Of a DNA stretch of 64,000 nucleotides, positions 12,661 through 24,603 are shown one piece after another. Under the pieces are notes generated by a model. The model ran no database searches. It saw nothing but the letters and a program-made list of their open reading frames with translations, and was not told where the DNA came from. The translations under genes and the position numbers were made by a program. Numbering within the stretch: position 1 is the first letter of the stretch; each line of letters begins with the position of its first letter. Origin of the DNA: Ricinus communis (lineage: Eukaryota > Streptophyta > Magnoliopsida > Malpighiales > Euphorbiaceae); NCBI RefSeq assembly GCF_019578655.1, contig NC_063256.1:28444342-28508341 (forward strand), in the 5' to 3' direction.

Positions 12661-13162
12661 TTTTATTTTTTTTTTTTGAAACTAGACAATCAGACTATAT
12701 TAATAACCTTCATTAGTAACAAGGAGAGGCTCCAAAAAAGGAGTCACTTGCCAAGTACATAAGCTAGCTTGAAATATTGAAGCTCGTATAAGACAATAAG
12801 CAATAGAATTGGCTTGCCTATAAATATATTTAGCACTAAAATTTGGTGCTAAAGAGAGTAAGATCGAGAATCCTTAATCAGCATTCCAAACTCCGAATCG
12901 TCACTTGAAGATACATGTATATTTAGATCATCAACTACCAGTTTGCAGTCCATTTCAAACTCCACTCGTGAATAGCCCAAATAAATCACCCATGAAAGAG
13001 CTTCTAGATGTGCAATTGCCTAAGCTTCACGAGCTCCCACAACTCGTCTGAGCACTCCAGAACAAGCATGAAGGAAAATACCGAATTGAGAACACAAGAT
13101 TATTCCAAAACCAAATGATTGCTCAGTATTGAAAACAGCAGCACCAATCTTGATTTTTATGC
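12661..13162 (-). mobile_element. 5'-truncated LINE (L1-type), RNase H-like 3' end
   Basis: On the minus strand this encodes, with a few stops, the C-terminal RNase H-like domain (RVT_3) found at the end of many plant LINE ORF2 proteins. Fragments include KIGAAVFNTEQSFGFGIIL, HLEALSWVIYLGYSRVEFE.DCKLVVDDL and YRQANSIAYCLIRAS, with R-AN--A-CL-R in the usual position. A poly(A) tail appears as the T-run at 12661-12677, at the 3' end of the minus strand. The 5' end stops abruptly near 13162, as expected for target-primed reverse transcription. It is an inactive fragment. Confidence 0.8.
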
Positions 13163-14228
13163 ATTATTATGAATAAATATTTTTAAGAATTTTCTCTTAC
13201 TTTCTCTTAAAACTTCAATAGAATTTTCTAAAGAAAATTCCTTTTTTTTTTCCTTCCCAAATTTCTTATGCATTATTATCATAATTTCTCTTTATTATAT
13301 TTTTTATTTTAAAAAAAATAAAAATTAGATGAAAATAAAAAACTAAAATTATTTACTAATGATATTTTCTTGTCCTTATAAATATAATAAATATCTTCTT
13401 GTATCAATATATAAAATAAATAATTAAATTTTTGGTTGAATTTTAAGAGGGTATTTTGAGTAAGCAACTCTATGGTAGACTTATAGATTTTTTTAGGATG
13501 ATCAATTGGATAATTTTTTCTATTACTTATCATGATTATTGTTGGTTTATGTATTTATCAATAATTTGTAAGCGTGATTATTTTTGGCTTAGATATGTAT
13601 CAAATAGATAATGAATAAAATATAGAGAGTAATGATATGAATTTGGTGGTTTAATTGGAGACAAAATGTGATATGATAATTTTTTTTGAAAGAAATTATT
13701 ATCTTGATTAAAAAAAATAGTATTCATGTTCTGAAATAAAAAATTTAAAAATGAATATGAATTTGACTCAATAATAAAATGAAGTTTACTTGTGTATGGA
13801 GTTACAGACAATATTATGTAGAATAATGCTTAACGTAAATGCAGAAAAAAAAAAAAGAAGAAGAAGAGAATAGTAAAAGTAGAATGATTAATTTCATTCT
13901 TGAATAATTGAATAATAGATAAATAATAGTCTATGCAAATCAATAAAAATCTATCAATATCTATATAATTTTTTTTAAGCATACGAAAGTCATTCATAAA
14001 TTTATAAGATCTACAAAAGTCATTAAAATTTTATGAACTCTCTTTAATTCACTTACATTGTGTTTGGTTAAAATCTATAAATTTATAAAATTCATTTGCA
14101 AATCTAATTTTTATGTGCTTTGAATGAAATTAAAGTTAATTTCTAATTTTTTATATTTAAATTGTATGTCTGTATGTCTTTGGTTATAGCTAAACTAAAT
14201 TCTAAGAAAATAGGTAGACTTTCCAAAT
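13163..14228. other. AT-rich intergenic DNA, nothing recognised
   Basis: A + T-rich sequence with poly-A and poly-T runs. Short open frames on the minus strand (13309-13811) are rich in Asn, Phe, Ile and Lys and look like chance frames. Confidence 0.4.
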
Positions 14229-14967
14229 GAATATATATATATATATATATATTGAAACTTAAAATATTTTGATATGTGTGCTTAGTTTTTGACCCATGAC
14301 ATTTTTATGTTGACATGTGTATTTATTTTTGACATATGAGATTCAAGTTTATGTGTAATTTTATAGTTTATTTTATTAATTTAATGATTAATAAGTTACA
14401 TTCCTAATTAAAATACTGATTTTAATTTTAATAAATAATATTAATTATATTTTAATATTAAATTATATAATAAATAGTTTCCTAATTAAATAATGATACT
14501 AATTTCACTCTAAGAAATAGCATATTTTATATTTTAATATTATATTAACTAATAGACTAATTTTATAATTAAATAATAATTATAATTCTAGAAAATAACA
14601 TCTTAGTATTATATTTAATATTAAGTTAATATTAATATATCTTAATATTATATTTAATGATAAATTATATTTTTAATTATATAAGAAGATTTTAATTCAA
14701 AATTAGTAATATCAATTATATTGATAGCATTAATTCATATAATACTAAAATTAATTGATAAATATTTTTAAAATTATTTTTATATTACTATATTAATAAA
14801 AAATCTAAAAATTAAGAAAGGTATTTAAAAATAGTTAGTTTAATATTATTTTTTAAATATTATAAATTAACATTAAATATTAATTTTTTTATTAAATTAT
14901 ATATATATACTTGATTTATAATCGAAATAATAATAACGTCCGTGCAATATATGGATAAACAACTAGT
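14229..14967 (+). mobile_element. non-autonomous Helitron-like element
   Basis: The 3' end has cgtccgtgcaatatatgg followed by CTAGT (14963-14967) and T. The body matches the other Helitron copies (attcaagtttatgtgtaa near 14340, attaataagttacatt near 14390). The 5' end appears to lie in the (AT)n run at 14231-14252, since relatives begin TCTATATATATATTAAT. The initial TC is not preserved. Confidence 0.6.
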
Positions 14968-15339
14968 TGTACGTTAGTTTTTCAATATATTATATAGCAT
15001 CAAAATATCTCCTTCAACTTTATTATTTCTATTTTACTACTTTTTCATGTATTTTTTCTTAAATGAAATGAATTCTATAATGGATTTTAATCAAATACTA
15101 TATTAAAAATGGTCTATAAAAATCTAGATAAACCACATTTTAAAAATTAATTTTAAATTAAATAGATTTGAAATATTATTTTTGATATATGTATAATAAA
15201 TTTGATATATTAAAAATTAATATTAAAAATAATATATTTTAATAATGAATAAAATTTTATTAAAATTTAAGTATGTATAATCAGGTCGGCCGAGCTCCAA
15301 TTAAAACTTGAAAATTTAAATTTAACCAAACTTAGTTTA
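14968..15339. other. AT-rich spacer between Helitrons
   Basis: About 370 bp without recognisable features apart from a short aggtcggccgagctcc patch at 15282-15297. Confidence 0.4.
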
Positions 15340-15895
15340 ACTAGTCATTTACTCGTGCGTTGCACAGCTATTATTATTATTTCGATTATAGAACTAAGTT
15401 TATAAATACAATTTAATAAACTTTTTCAATATTTAATATTAATTTTTAATACTTTAAAATATAATAGCAAACTAACTATTCTTAAATGTACTTAATTTTT
15501 TAAAAAGTTTTAGTAGTGAAATAATATAAAATTATATTTAAAATATTTATTTATTAATTCTAATATTATATAAATTAATACTATCAATTTAATTTATATT
15601 ACTATTTTTTAAAATTAGAATTATTATATAATTAAAAATTATTTTATTATTCAATAATATTTAAAAATATTATTTTTTATAATTAGAATTATTACCTAAT
15701 TAGAAAACTAATTTATTAGTTAATATAAGATTAAAATATAATTAATATGCTATTTTTTAGAATAATTAATATCTAATTAGAAAACTAATCATTATTTAAT
15801 TAGAAAACTAATTTAGTATTAATATGTTATCTTTTAGGATTAGAATGAGTTTTAATTAGGAACATAACTTATTAATCTATAAACTAATAGAAAAA

Positions 15896-15900
<5 letters not shown>
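15340..15900 (-). mobile_element. Helitron-like element, minus strand, 5' part missing
   Basis: Read on the minus strand, the right-to-left end is gtgcaacgcac hairpin, then CTAGT at 15344-15340, followed by T. The body is colinear with the intact minus-strand Helitron at 26882-27745 up to aatagaaaaaat (about 15895). There it runs into an (AT)n array and the EPRV-A insertion, so its 5' part is lost or displaced. Confidence 0.6.

Positions 15901-15944
<44 letters not shown>
15901..15944. repeat. (AT)n microsatellite at the left edge of EPRV-A
   Basis: An uninterrupted AT run of about 44 bp abuts viral sequence at about 15945. A shorter run (26686-26698) abuts the other end of EPRV-A. Insertion of florendovirus-type EPRVs at TA dinucleotide repeats is an established pattern. 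Confidence 0.9.
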
Positions 15945-15946
<2 letters not shown>

Positions 15947-15995
15947 TCATAAACCAGAAACTTGTTAGTCTCATAATTGTGTCTAGTCTCATATT

Positions 15996-16009
15996 TGGTA
16001 TCAGAGCCA
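15996..16009 (+). promoter_or_regulatory. tRNA-Met primer-binding site of EPRV-A
   Basis: TGGTATCAGAGCCA is complementary to the 3' end of initiator tRNA-Met. It primes minus-strand DNA synthesis and by convention marks position 1 of a pararetroviral genome. The same core occurs in the copia element (890-901) and in EPRV-B (38525-38538). Confidence 0.9.
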
Positions 16010-16203
16010 TTTGGGTTCCAGGAAAGAAACATCAATTACATAAAAAAGAGTTTAAAATCATTTTAATCTGCATCATATCACTGATAAACAAACTTATTCA
16101 TTTATGCACAGTAGTAAGTCTCGTTTGGTGTAAGAACAGTAAAACTGGTGGCTTGGTTCATGTTTGTTTAGAAAGTTATCTTGGTTTATTTTAAAATGAA
16201 TTT

Positions 16204-17308
16204 ATAACCTTTTTTCTGTAGATCTTTTTCTTTCTCAAACTCCTCTGCTTCTGAGTCTTCAAGGTACAAAGGTTTAGTAAATAGTGAGGAAATCACTATT
16301 GAAGATTTTTCAAAGCATATTGATGATTGGGAAATACCCAAAATTCAAAAGAAACAAATTTATGAGTTTTCAAAGTTTCCTCTCTTCAAAACTGATTTTA
16401 CTATCAAAACTGAAGAAAGAAATATTCAGATTTCAAAGCCTTTTGAAGAAATTTATCTTTTGAATCCAAAGACCCTCCAGAAGCATAAAGAAAAAGACTA
16501 TAAGTATATCCATATAGGCCTTGTCCAGGTAGGAATAAAGCCCCTTACCAGAGAAGGTTTAGATACTTTCATCTTAGCAGTCTTTAGAGATGCTAGGTTT
16601 ACAAATTTTTATGATTCTTTGTTAGGTACTGTTGAGTCAAGCCTTAATAAAGGACCAATTTCTTTCAATTGTTTTCCAAACATTACAATTTTATTAAATG
16701 ATAAAAATATTTTAAAAAGCATTTTTCTTCAAATAAAGACACATAATTACAAAATGCTTGAAGGATCTATTCCGATAGCATTGATTTTCAAAATACATTA
16801 CAAAGCCATAATTTCTACTTTTGGCTCAAAACACAAACTCCATTCACCAAAAGGAGAAACCTTATTCCTACAAACAGATCTTTCCAAATCCAATGCGACT
16901 ATTCCAAAAACCATTCAATGGAAAGATATCACTCTTCTAGAAGAACGGATCCTTGAAGGTGCAACCCAACTTGAATCACCAAAGCAAACAGAGCCAAATA
17001 CAAATCTCAAAAATATAACCTAGTTTCCAGATGGAAAAGTAAAGATTACATTCAACAGGAAATCAACATCTTCTAGATTTTCTGATGATGATTCTTCAAC
17101 ATCAACCATAGATATTGGAAGGGTATCAAAAATACCTTCTGTTATTTATGCTCCTTACAAAGAACCAACTCTATCTCAAACACAACCCAGATTTTCAACA
17201 TCTGACATACCAAGCTCAAACACTATATTACAGAATGTTGATTACCAAAGCAATATTCCCAGACCAGTCTACAATGAACCAAAGAAAGAAGATGAGGAAA
17301 TAGAGACT
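16204..17308 (+). pseudogene. EPRV-A ORF1 N-terminal part: movement protein (30K superfamily)
   Basis: The movement protein enlarges plasmodesmata for cell-to-cell spread. IHIGLVQVGIKPL followed by the 30K-superfamily aspartate in FRDARF (Asp codon 16589-16591) identifies the core. GPISFNCFPNI follows. The homologous EPRV-B frame begins ATG-ACA; here the aligned codon at 16204 is ATA and a one-base shift follows, so the start is lost. From about 16213 the frame is open through the core. An in-frame TAG sits at 17021-17023, after which the same frame continues in the Ser/Thr/Pro-rich linker until the LTR-like insertion at 17309. Position and motif spacing make the assignment secure; the copy is inactive. 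Confidence 0.85.
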
Positions 17309-20125
17309 ATAACACCCGAAATTTTTTTTATATATTTAATAGTGAGTTTTTATTTAAGTTAATTTTAGCTTTATTTTTATTCAAGTAAACTATTTGAGAA
17401 ATGATTATATTTTGGTTATTCAAATTTTTTTTTTCCAAATGCATATTTATATAAGTAAAATTATATATTGGAAAATTTTGGAAGAAATTATAAAGGATGT
17501 TTTTATAAAAGAATTTTGGGAAAATTGGTATTATAATTGATTAGTAGTATTAAATTTTAAATTGGAAATTTATTTTGGAATAAGGATTGAAAGTATAATG
17601 TTATTTTTATGGGATTTTAATGGAAATTTGTGAGCTTGGTATTTTGTAAATAAATATGCTCATTGGGGGTATTTTTGTAATTGTGTATTTTCAATAATTC
17701 GGTTTTGGCCCAAATTAAATAGTTAGGGGCTTAATTGAAAGGCTAAAAAGAAGTTTGGGGGTTAAATTGGAATTCGCAGGATGGAATTGTAAGTAATTAA
17801 GAAAGTTGAGGGACCAAATTGTAATAAGGAAAAGTTCAGGGGTCAAATGTCGAGTATTGAAGGGAAAGAAATCGGGAAGAAGAGAGGAAGAGAGAGAAAA
17901 AACGCAAGGCCGTCATGAGAAGAAGGAGGAGCCGGTCTTCGGCGTCATTGGCGCATGAAGCAGCAAGAAAAGCGGCGAATCGCGACGTGTGGCAGGCTCG
18001 TTCCGAGCCATTTCCGGGCCTTCCTACCAATCTCGGTGGCGATCAACTCCCTTGGAGAGCTTCCTTTAGCGGCAGCGGCTTGGTGGTGGAGGAGAGAGTT
18101 GGATGAAGTGGAGGCAGCCGCGTTTTTAGGCTTTTCCGGCCGAGCTCCGGCCGGAGGATGGATGATCGGAGGACGTATCCCGACTCTCCTCAAGCTTCGC
18201 GATGGCACCGGTTTCGTGGGCGATCGGGCTTCGTTGGCAAATCGACGGTCGAGATCGTCCGTAAATTTCTCCAGATGATCGGGTGTCGGATCAGAAAATC
18301 GAAGTGTGGATCGCCATCGGCCGTTGTGAGTCCGATGGTGTGTTCGGATCGTCGATCGGACTCCTGAGGCGAAGTCGACCGAGCGACCGAGCGCCCTTAA
18401 TTTTTCTTTGGCCCGTTAATTTTAGAAATTCTTGGTTTAATTGTGTCTATTGGGTTATATTGAGTATTTGATGATATTTGTGAGTCATAAAATAATTGTC
18501 ATCGGTTGCCGTATTTTGTCTTTGTGTGAGTCGGAAAATAGTGAAGTTTGGGGACCCGACTCCCGTTGTTTAAATTGTTGGATATTTGGAGTGTTTTTCC
18601 GGCGTCCCGGACTGTTTTTACGGGGGTAATGTTCGTGTTGTAGGGGAGGTTCTCACGGATTTTCGGTGAGAATTCTCCCGAGTCGAGATTCTTAGACAAA
18701 TACCCTGTGAGTCTAGACCTAGGATTAATGATGATCTGTCTGTTCGGCTCGCTCCAACCGAGGCACCGGAGCTGAGCTAGGAGGTCGCCCAATCCTGTGA
18801 GTTAAAGTCATTTAATCATTGCACTATTGCTAAGTCTGATTTAATATGCTATTTTGAAAGTTTATGCATAATATGATTATTAGTATCGCAAAATAAATTA
18901 TTTCACTTGATTATTAATATTTGAAATAATATAAATATTATTATTAGTATGTTATAATAAGACAAACGTTATTATTTTTCCCCTCACAAATTGCACGTTG
19001 TTTTACCTTAAATCTTTAATCTTTAGTTCGATATGTGTTGGTTGAGTTCATCAGATAATGATATTTATTATATGTGATGATTGCGAATTGGGAAATGTGG
19101 CTTGTAGAACATGCCGCCTGATGGGTTACATCAGGACCGCGTGCGCACCGGTAATGATCATGGATATAAGGTTATTATGGATTTATTTGCCCTGATCGAG
19201 CATTGCTCTTTGGGCTGAGTTCAGTTGATTGCCGGAGTTAAGGTCCCTGATCGAGCGATGCTCTCTGGGCGCCGGATTATTTGGAATTCAAGTGTTCAGG
19301 CTGGAGGTAAGGACCCTGATCGAGCTTGCTCTCTGGGCGCCAGACCTGTTGGATTAAGAGAGCCGAATGGCTACTAGTTTTCTTATTTGGATATTTAAGT
19401 GACCAGACTGGAGGTAAGGTCCCTGGTCGAGCATTGCTCTCGGGGCGCCAGTCTTATTGGATTAAGAGAGCCGAATGGCTACTAGAATTTGGGGTTTAGG
19501 GTTCTACCGAGCCACTCGTCCCGTAAAAGTAAATATATATTTTTATTTATTTATTTATTATGGTATTTGATTATAATGTGATTTGTATTTACGTGCATGG
19601 TTGATATTTTGATTCGAATGGTTAATATTTTATGTGAAGGAAATAGTAGGGTATGATTATAGTATGGTTTGATATACTGATTTGAATAATCTATGTTTTT
19701 CTGAGAAGAAGCAATAGTCCCTAGATTATTTGATTTTAACTCACTCTAGACCCATACTCCATTTATGTTTTTTCAGATTCGTGACTGTTAGTTCTCCCGC
19801 GACTCTTATTCAATAACCCGACTCCTTCATCATCGGGTGATGTATTTGATTTGGTATGTAAATTGGTAAATCTTAGATTCTCCGCAGTAGTAATTAGTAG
19901 ATGTATCAGTTTGTAATTTTCCGAGCTTCGGGTCTCGCCCTAGTTTTTCCGGTAGACCAAGAAATTTTGTAAAGTGTAACTATTAAGATAATTTATGGTT
20001 TTAATAATATTAATTTGAGATGAGATTTGTTTAAATCAGTGAGTGTCGGGGCTTACTACGGGTTTCGGTGGCCTTAAGCCTACCCATTCCCTAGTGCTTG
20101 GCCACGGCCCACGGGGTCGTGATGT
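17309..20125. mobile_element. 2.8 kb LTR-like insertion in EPRV-A
   Basis: Sequence unlike the virus interrupts ORF1 between the movement and coat protein regions. It starts ataacacccgaaattt and ends ggggtcgtgatgt, resembling the ends of long Ty3/gypsy (Del/Tekay-type) LTRs, which often begin TGTAACACCC. A candidate 5-bp target duplication, agact (17304-17308) and agacc (20126-20130), has one mismatch. No gag or pol is inside, so it is best read as a solo LTR or a large non-autonomous element. 17900-18400 is GC- and CpG-rich and open in several frames on both strands without domains. Orientation could not be proven. Confidence 0.55.
19186..19490 (+). repeat. tandem repeats within the LTR-like insertion
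   Basis: Four imperfect units share ccctgatcgagc.ttgctct and ctgggcgcca, at about 19190, 19245, 19313 and 19410. The last two also share ggattaagagagccgaatgg. Tandem repeats are common in long gypsy LTRs. Confidence 0.85.
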
Positions 20126-20130
20126 AGACC

Positions 20131-22640
20131 GTCTCTACCCCTCTTCACCATCACCATCCTGCAATAACACAAAATCTACAGAAATCAACATGATTTCAAA
20201 AGATTTTCAAATCAATAAAAAGCTTTTACATGAAGATTTCTATTCAAAGAAAAACCATTCTAAAAAACTTTGGTTTTTTTAGCATTTTTTACAAGAAAAG
20301 ACAGCATTCAAGAGAGATACTATCAATTTTGCATAAAAAACAAGATTCAAATCAAATTTTTTGATTAGTTTCAGATTTATTGCAAGGAAAATAGTATTCT
20401 TTATCCTTTCAAAGAAAAGCTTATTAGTCCTGTTACTATAAGAAACAAGGCTCTAGAGTAGAAGGTCGGGAAAAACCAAACCATCCAGTCTGAACATCCT
20501 CCCCTTAGGAAAATAACCATTCCTTACGGAAAGAATGAAATAGAGGCTACACCTTACAAATTGATAGGAGAAGATCTTGAGAAAAATGTCAAGAATATTG
20601 TTCAGCAGAACAATTTCGAATACCTATCTTAACACAATAGGGAAGTAGATTGTTAGGATAGAAAACCAGATCCAACGATTTGGAAGATATAATTGGAGGG
20701 CACAATATTTCTTTTTGTATTCTTTCAAAACCAAAAACCTCTTGTAGTCTTCACCTCTCCGATCCCCAACACTGATCATCCAAAAGAGATAAGCCAATCA
20801 GAAAAGCTCAAAATCCAGTCTTCAAACCCTACCAAATCTCAAAGCCTAGCCAAGATCAATTTCAAAAGCAAACTGAGTTTGCTAGAGCAGTTAGGGAACA
20901 ACTTAGCAAATTAGCCACTTCTGAGTCTTCCAAAAATCTAGTGCCATATACTCCTCAAAGCAATAGGAATATCAGTACTATAGATCAAGCCCAATGCGAT
21001 GAATCCAATGATTCAGAGCTTGAAAGTGTCACTGAAAAACCCTCAAACATCAACAAATTGGGATGGCAAGCCCCTAGATTGACCTGACATACTTCTAGGA
21101 ATACTGCTCCAGATCTAGGATTAGAAAATAGGAATAATATCCTAACCCAATCTAGATTCAATGCCTCTTCCGTTTATGAATGGAATATAGATGGAATGTC
21201 AGAATACAACATTCTTGGTCTCTTACAACAGATGACCATGGCAGCCAATGCCTACAAAACCCAAAGTGGTACCTCTGATAGAGCCATTGCTGAACTCCTC
21301 ATAGCTGGATTTTCTGGCCAGCTTAAAGGATGGTGGGATTACCATCTCACACAAGCACAACAACTCCAAATCCTAGGTGCTATTCAAACCACAATAGAAG
21401 GGACCCCCATCTTAGATGAACTAGGAAATCCAATTGAGGATGTTGTGTCAACCCTAATTTTGACGATTTCCCTCCACTTCATAGGAGACCCTTCTCTTCT
21501 AAAAGATAAGAATACTGAGCTCCTTAGCAATCTAACCTGTAAAAAGCTTAGCAATTTCCAAGCTTACAAAGATACCTTCCTGACCAGAGTCATGCTTAGG
21601 GAAGATTCAAACTAACCTTTCTGGAAAGAAAAAAAATCTTAGTTGGTTTACCTAAGGTACTAGGTGAAAGAGTTAGGAATACCATAAAAGAAGCCCATAA
21701 TGGCCAGATCCCTTATGATTTCTACACTTATGGTGAATTAGTTAGCCTCGCCCAGAAAGAAGGTTTGAAGATTTGCCATGACCTTAAACTCCAATGACAA
21801 CTCAAATGGGAAATGAAGAAGACTAGGCAAGAACTAGGTAGTTTTTGTAACCAGTTTAAATATAATCCCATAGAGCCTTCCTCTACCTGCAAAGGAAAAT
21901 GCAAAGAAGATTTCTCCAAATCTTTTAAGAAAAAATGATTTTTCAAAAATAGGAAAACTCTCAAAAATAAGGAGAATTTCTATAAAAAGCCATCATCTTT
22001 TAAATTTCCAAAATAAAATTTTAAAAAAGATTTTAGCAAAATTACTTGCTATAAGTGTGGCAAAAAGCGTCATACTTCAAAGTATTGTAAGTTTTCTAAA
22101 AAACTCCATGAACTCCAAATAGAAGATGAAATTTTGAGCAAAATTTCAGCTCTTCTTGTTGATTCCTCTGAATCAGAATTTTCGAATAGTGAGGAAGAGT
22201 TTCAAATTGATGAAATCAAAACCTCATCCGATTATTCCGAATCGATTCGAAGATATTTCAAGAATATTAATATGCTCACTAGGCAACAAGAAGCTCTTCA
22301 AGCATATTAATGACCCCCAAATCCAAAAACAAGTTTTGAAAGAAATCTTAAAAACTGAAACCCTTATCCCCTCTTCTAGTAAGAACACTTATGATCTTAC
22401 TATGATATTGGATAAAGGGAAAAAGCTAAAAAAACCCTCTTCCTACCGTCCAAGAACTTCAGAAAGAAATCAAAGCCATTAAAACAGAGCTCAAAGATTT
22501 GAAAGAAAAACAACAAAATAATTTTGTTTTACTCCAAAACATGATTCTCAAACAGAATAATGATTCTGATTCTGAAGAAGAAAATGATTTTCAAAATCTT
22601 GAGGTTTCTGAAATGTTCCAGAAAACTTCATTAACGTTTT
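20131..22640 (+). pseudogene. EPRV-A ORF1 middle part: coat protein with CCHC zinc knuckle
   Basis: The viral frame resumes after the insertion (MISKDFQINKKLLHEDFYSK, matching the EPRV-B segment after the movement protein) but breaks repeatedly between 20282 and 21150. The coat protein core is clear at 21165-21615: SSVYEWNIDGMSEYNILGLL and GFSGQLKGWW, both near-identical to EPRV-B. An in-frame TAA follows at 21613-21615, where EPRV-B has a His codon. The RNA-binding knuckle CX2CX4HX4C (CYKCGKKRHTSKYC) lies at 22047-22088. The stretch after it is acidic, as in EPRV-B. The coat protein packages viral DNA. At least five stops or shifts make this copy dead. Confidence 0.8.
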
Positions 22641-22641
22641 A

Positions 22642-24601
22642 AAAGAAATTACCTCAAGAAAATATTTGATCCAAATAAAACTCATTTTTCCTAGTGATTT
22701 CCAAATAGAAACTATCGCTTTATTTGATACAGGAGCAGACCTCAACTGTATCAATTATGAGCTGGTTCCTAAAAGGTATCACCAAGAAACAAAAAAAAGG
22801 CTTACTTCAGCCAATAGTTCAAAAATTAGGATTGCAGGTAAAACTGAAGCTGCAATTCTAAATAATAATATTGCTTTACAAAATATTTCTATTCTTACAA
22901 AGAATTTACAGCAAACAGTTATCTTGGGAACTCCTTTCATCAATTTAATTACTCCTTTCAAAGTAACTACTGCTGGTATTATTTTTAAAGCTAAAGATTC
23001 AAAGATTGTTTTTCCTTTTATAGAAAAACCCAAGAAGAGAAATCTCAATCTTATAAAAGGCCACTCAATTTATAATTTTGAGATAAATGCTTTGATTAAA
23101 GTAAAACAAACCCAGCTTTTTCACTTGAAACAAGATATGGGTTTGAAAACGATCCAAAGTCAAATGCAAAATGATTTTGTCCAAAAAAAAATTTCTGATT
23201 TGCAAAAAAAGTTTGAAAATGAAGTTTGTTCTGATCTTCCTAATGCCTTTTGAAGACAAAAACAACATATGGTAGATTTACCAAATGAAAAAGATTTTTC
23301 AGATAAACAAATTCATACCAAAGCAAGACCCATCCAAATGAATGAAACCCTAGAAAGCCATTGTAGAATAGAAATAAAAGATTTAGAGCAAAAGAGTTTG
23401 ATTACCAAATCCAGATCCCCCTGGTCATGTGCAGCTTTCTATGTCAATAAAAATAATGAGATAGAAAGAGGAACACCTAGGTTGGTGATTAATTACAAAC
23501 CTTTAAATAAAGCCCTAAAGTGGATTAGATACCCAATTCCAAACAAAAAGGATCTTCTTCAAAAGCTACATTTTGCTTTTATTTTTTCAAAGTTTGATAT
23601 GAAATCAGGATTTTGGCAAATCCAGATTCATCCAAAAGACAGGTACAAAACTGCTTTTACAGTTCCATTTGGCCAGTACGAATGGAATGTAATGCCCTTC
23701 GGATTAAAAAATGCTCCTTCTGAAATTCAAAAAATCATGAATGACATTTTCAATCCTTATTCAAAGTTTTGCATTGTCTATATCGATGGTGTGTTGATAT
23801 TTTCAAATTCTCTAGAGCAACATTTCAAACACTTGGAGACATTTTTCTATGTTGTTAAGAAAAATGATTTAGTGGTTTCAAAATCCAAGATATCTTTATT
23901 CCAAACAAAAATTAGATTTCTTGGTCACTATATCTCCCGGGGAACTATCACCCCAATTGAAAGATCTCTAGCCTTTACTTCAAAATTTCCAGACAAAATT
24001 TTGGAAAAAACTCAATTACAAAGATTCCTTGGTAGTTTGAATTATGTGATGGATTTTTATCCGAATTTGAACTGTCTAGCAAAGCCCCTCCATGATAGGT
24101 TAAAGAAAAATCCCCCTCCATGGACCGATGAGCATACAAAGATTGTCCAAAGCATAAAAAAGCAAGTTTCTGAAATACCATGTTTACACCTAGCTGATCC
24201 ATCTGCATTCAAAATTGTTGAAACTGATGCATCGAATCTAGAATATGGTGGGATTCTTAAACAAGTCCAAAACAATAAAGAATGTATTGTCCAATTTACT
24301 TCTGCACACTGGAATGATACACAAAAAAATTATTCAACTATCAAAAAAGAAATTCTTTCAATAGTTTTGTGTATTTCAAAATTTCAATGCGACCTTTTAA
24401 ACCAAAAATTTCTTGTAAGGATTGATTGCAAATCTGCTAAACAAGTTATACAAAAAGATGTTCAAAACATAGCTTTAAAACAGTTTTGCCAGATGGCAAG
24501 CCATTCTTTCTGTTTTTGATTTTGAAATCGAATACATAAGAGGAGATTCGAATTCAATTCCAGACTTTCTAACTAGAGAGTTCCTTCAAAAACAGGAGTG
24601 A
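22642..24601 (+). pseudogene. EPRV-A ORF1 C-terminal part: protease, reverse transcriptase, RNase H
   Basis: The aspartic protease shows ALFDTGADLNCI (Asp-Thr-Gly at 22726-22734) and later VILGTPF. One in-frame TGA (23251-23253) stands where EPRV-B has Trp in the motif NAFW. The RT then runs 23269-24519: PRLVINYKPLNK, SKFDMKSGFWQIQI, MPFGLKNAPSE. The catalytic box reads YIDG instead of YIDD (23779-23790), replacing the second active-site aspartate. RNase H starts at IVETDAS (about 24216). A frameshift near 24485 moves its last part to another frame, ending at the ancestral TGA (24599-24601). RT and RNase H convert pregenomic RNA to DNA. Homology is unmistakable and the enzyme would be inactive. 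Confidence 0.9.
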
Positions 24602-24603
24602 AA

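Noticed and set aside
12661..13200. Target-site duplication around the LINE fragment
   Set aside because: Only AT-rich words of low complexity (aataaat) match on both sides; they are not distinguishable from background.
13309..13811. Minus-strand frames rich in Asn, Phe, Ile and Lys
   Set aside because: Composition is that of random AT-rich DNA; no motif or homology pattern.
15996..16009. Possible tRNA-Met gene fragment
   Set aside because: Only the 12-14 bases complementary to the tRNA 3' end are present, with no cloverleaf around them; it is a primer-binding site.
16204..16222. Intron acceptor-like ttttttctgtag upstream of the EPRV-A movement protein
   Set aside because: The aligned EPRV-B sequence is coding from the ATG and no donor was found; it is more simply a mutated start region.
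17915..18792. Several overlapping open frames of 60-107 codons on both strands in a GC-rich patch
   Set aside because: They lie inside the LTR-like insertion, show no domain, overlap in all frames and reflect low stop frequency in GC-rich DNA.
19186..19490. Repeat array that might suggest a CRISPR or satellite
   Set aside because: Only four imperfect units of unequal spacing in a plant LTR-like element; no spacers of fixed length and a eukaryotic context.
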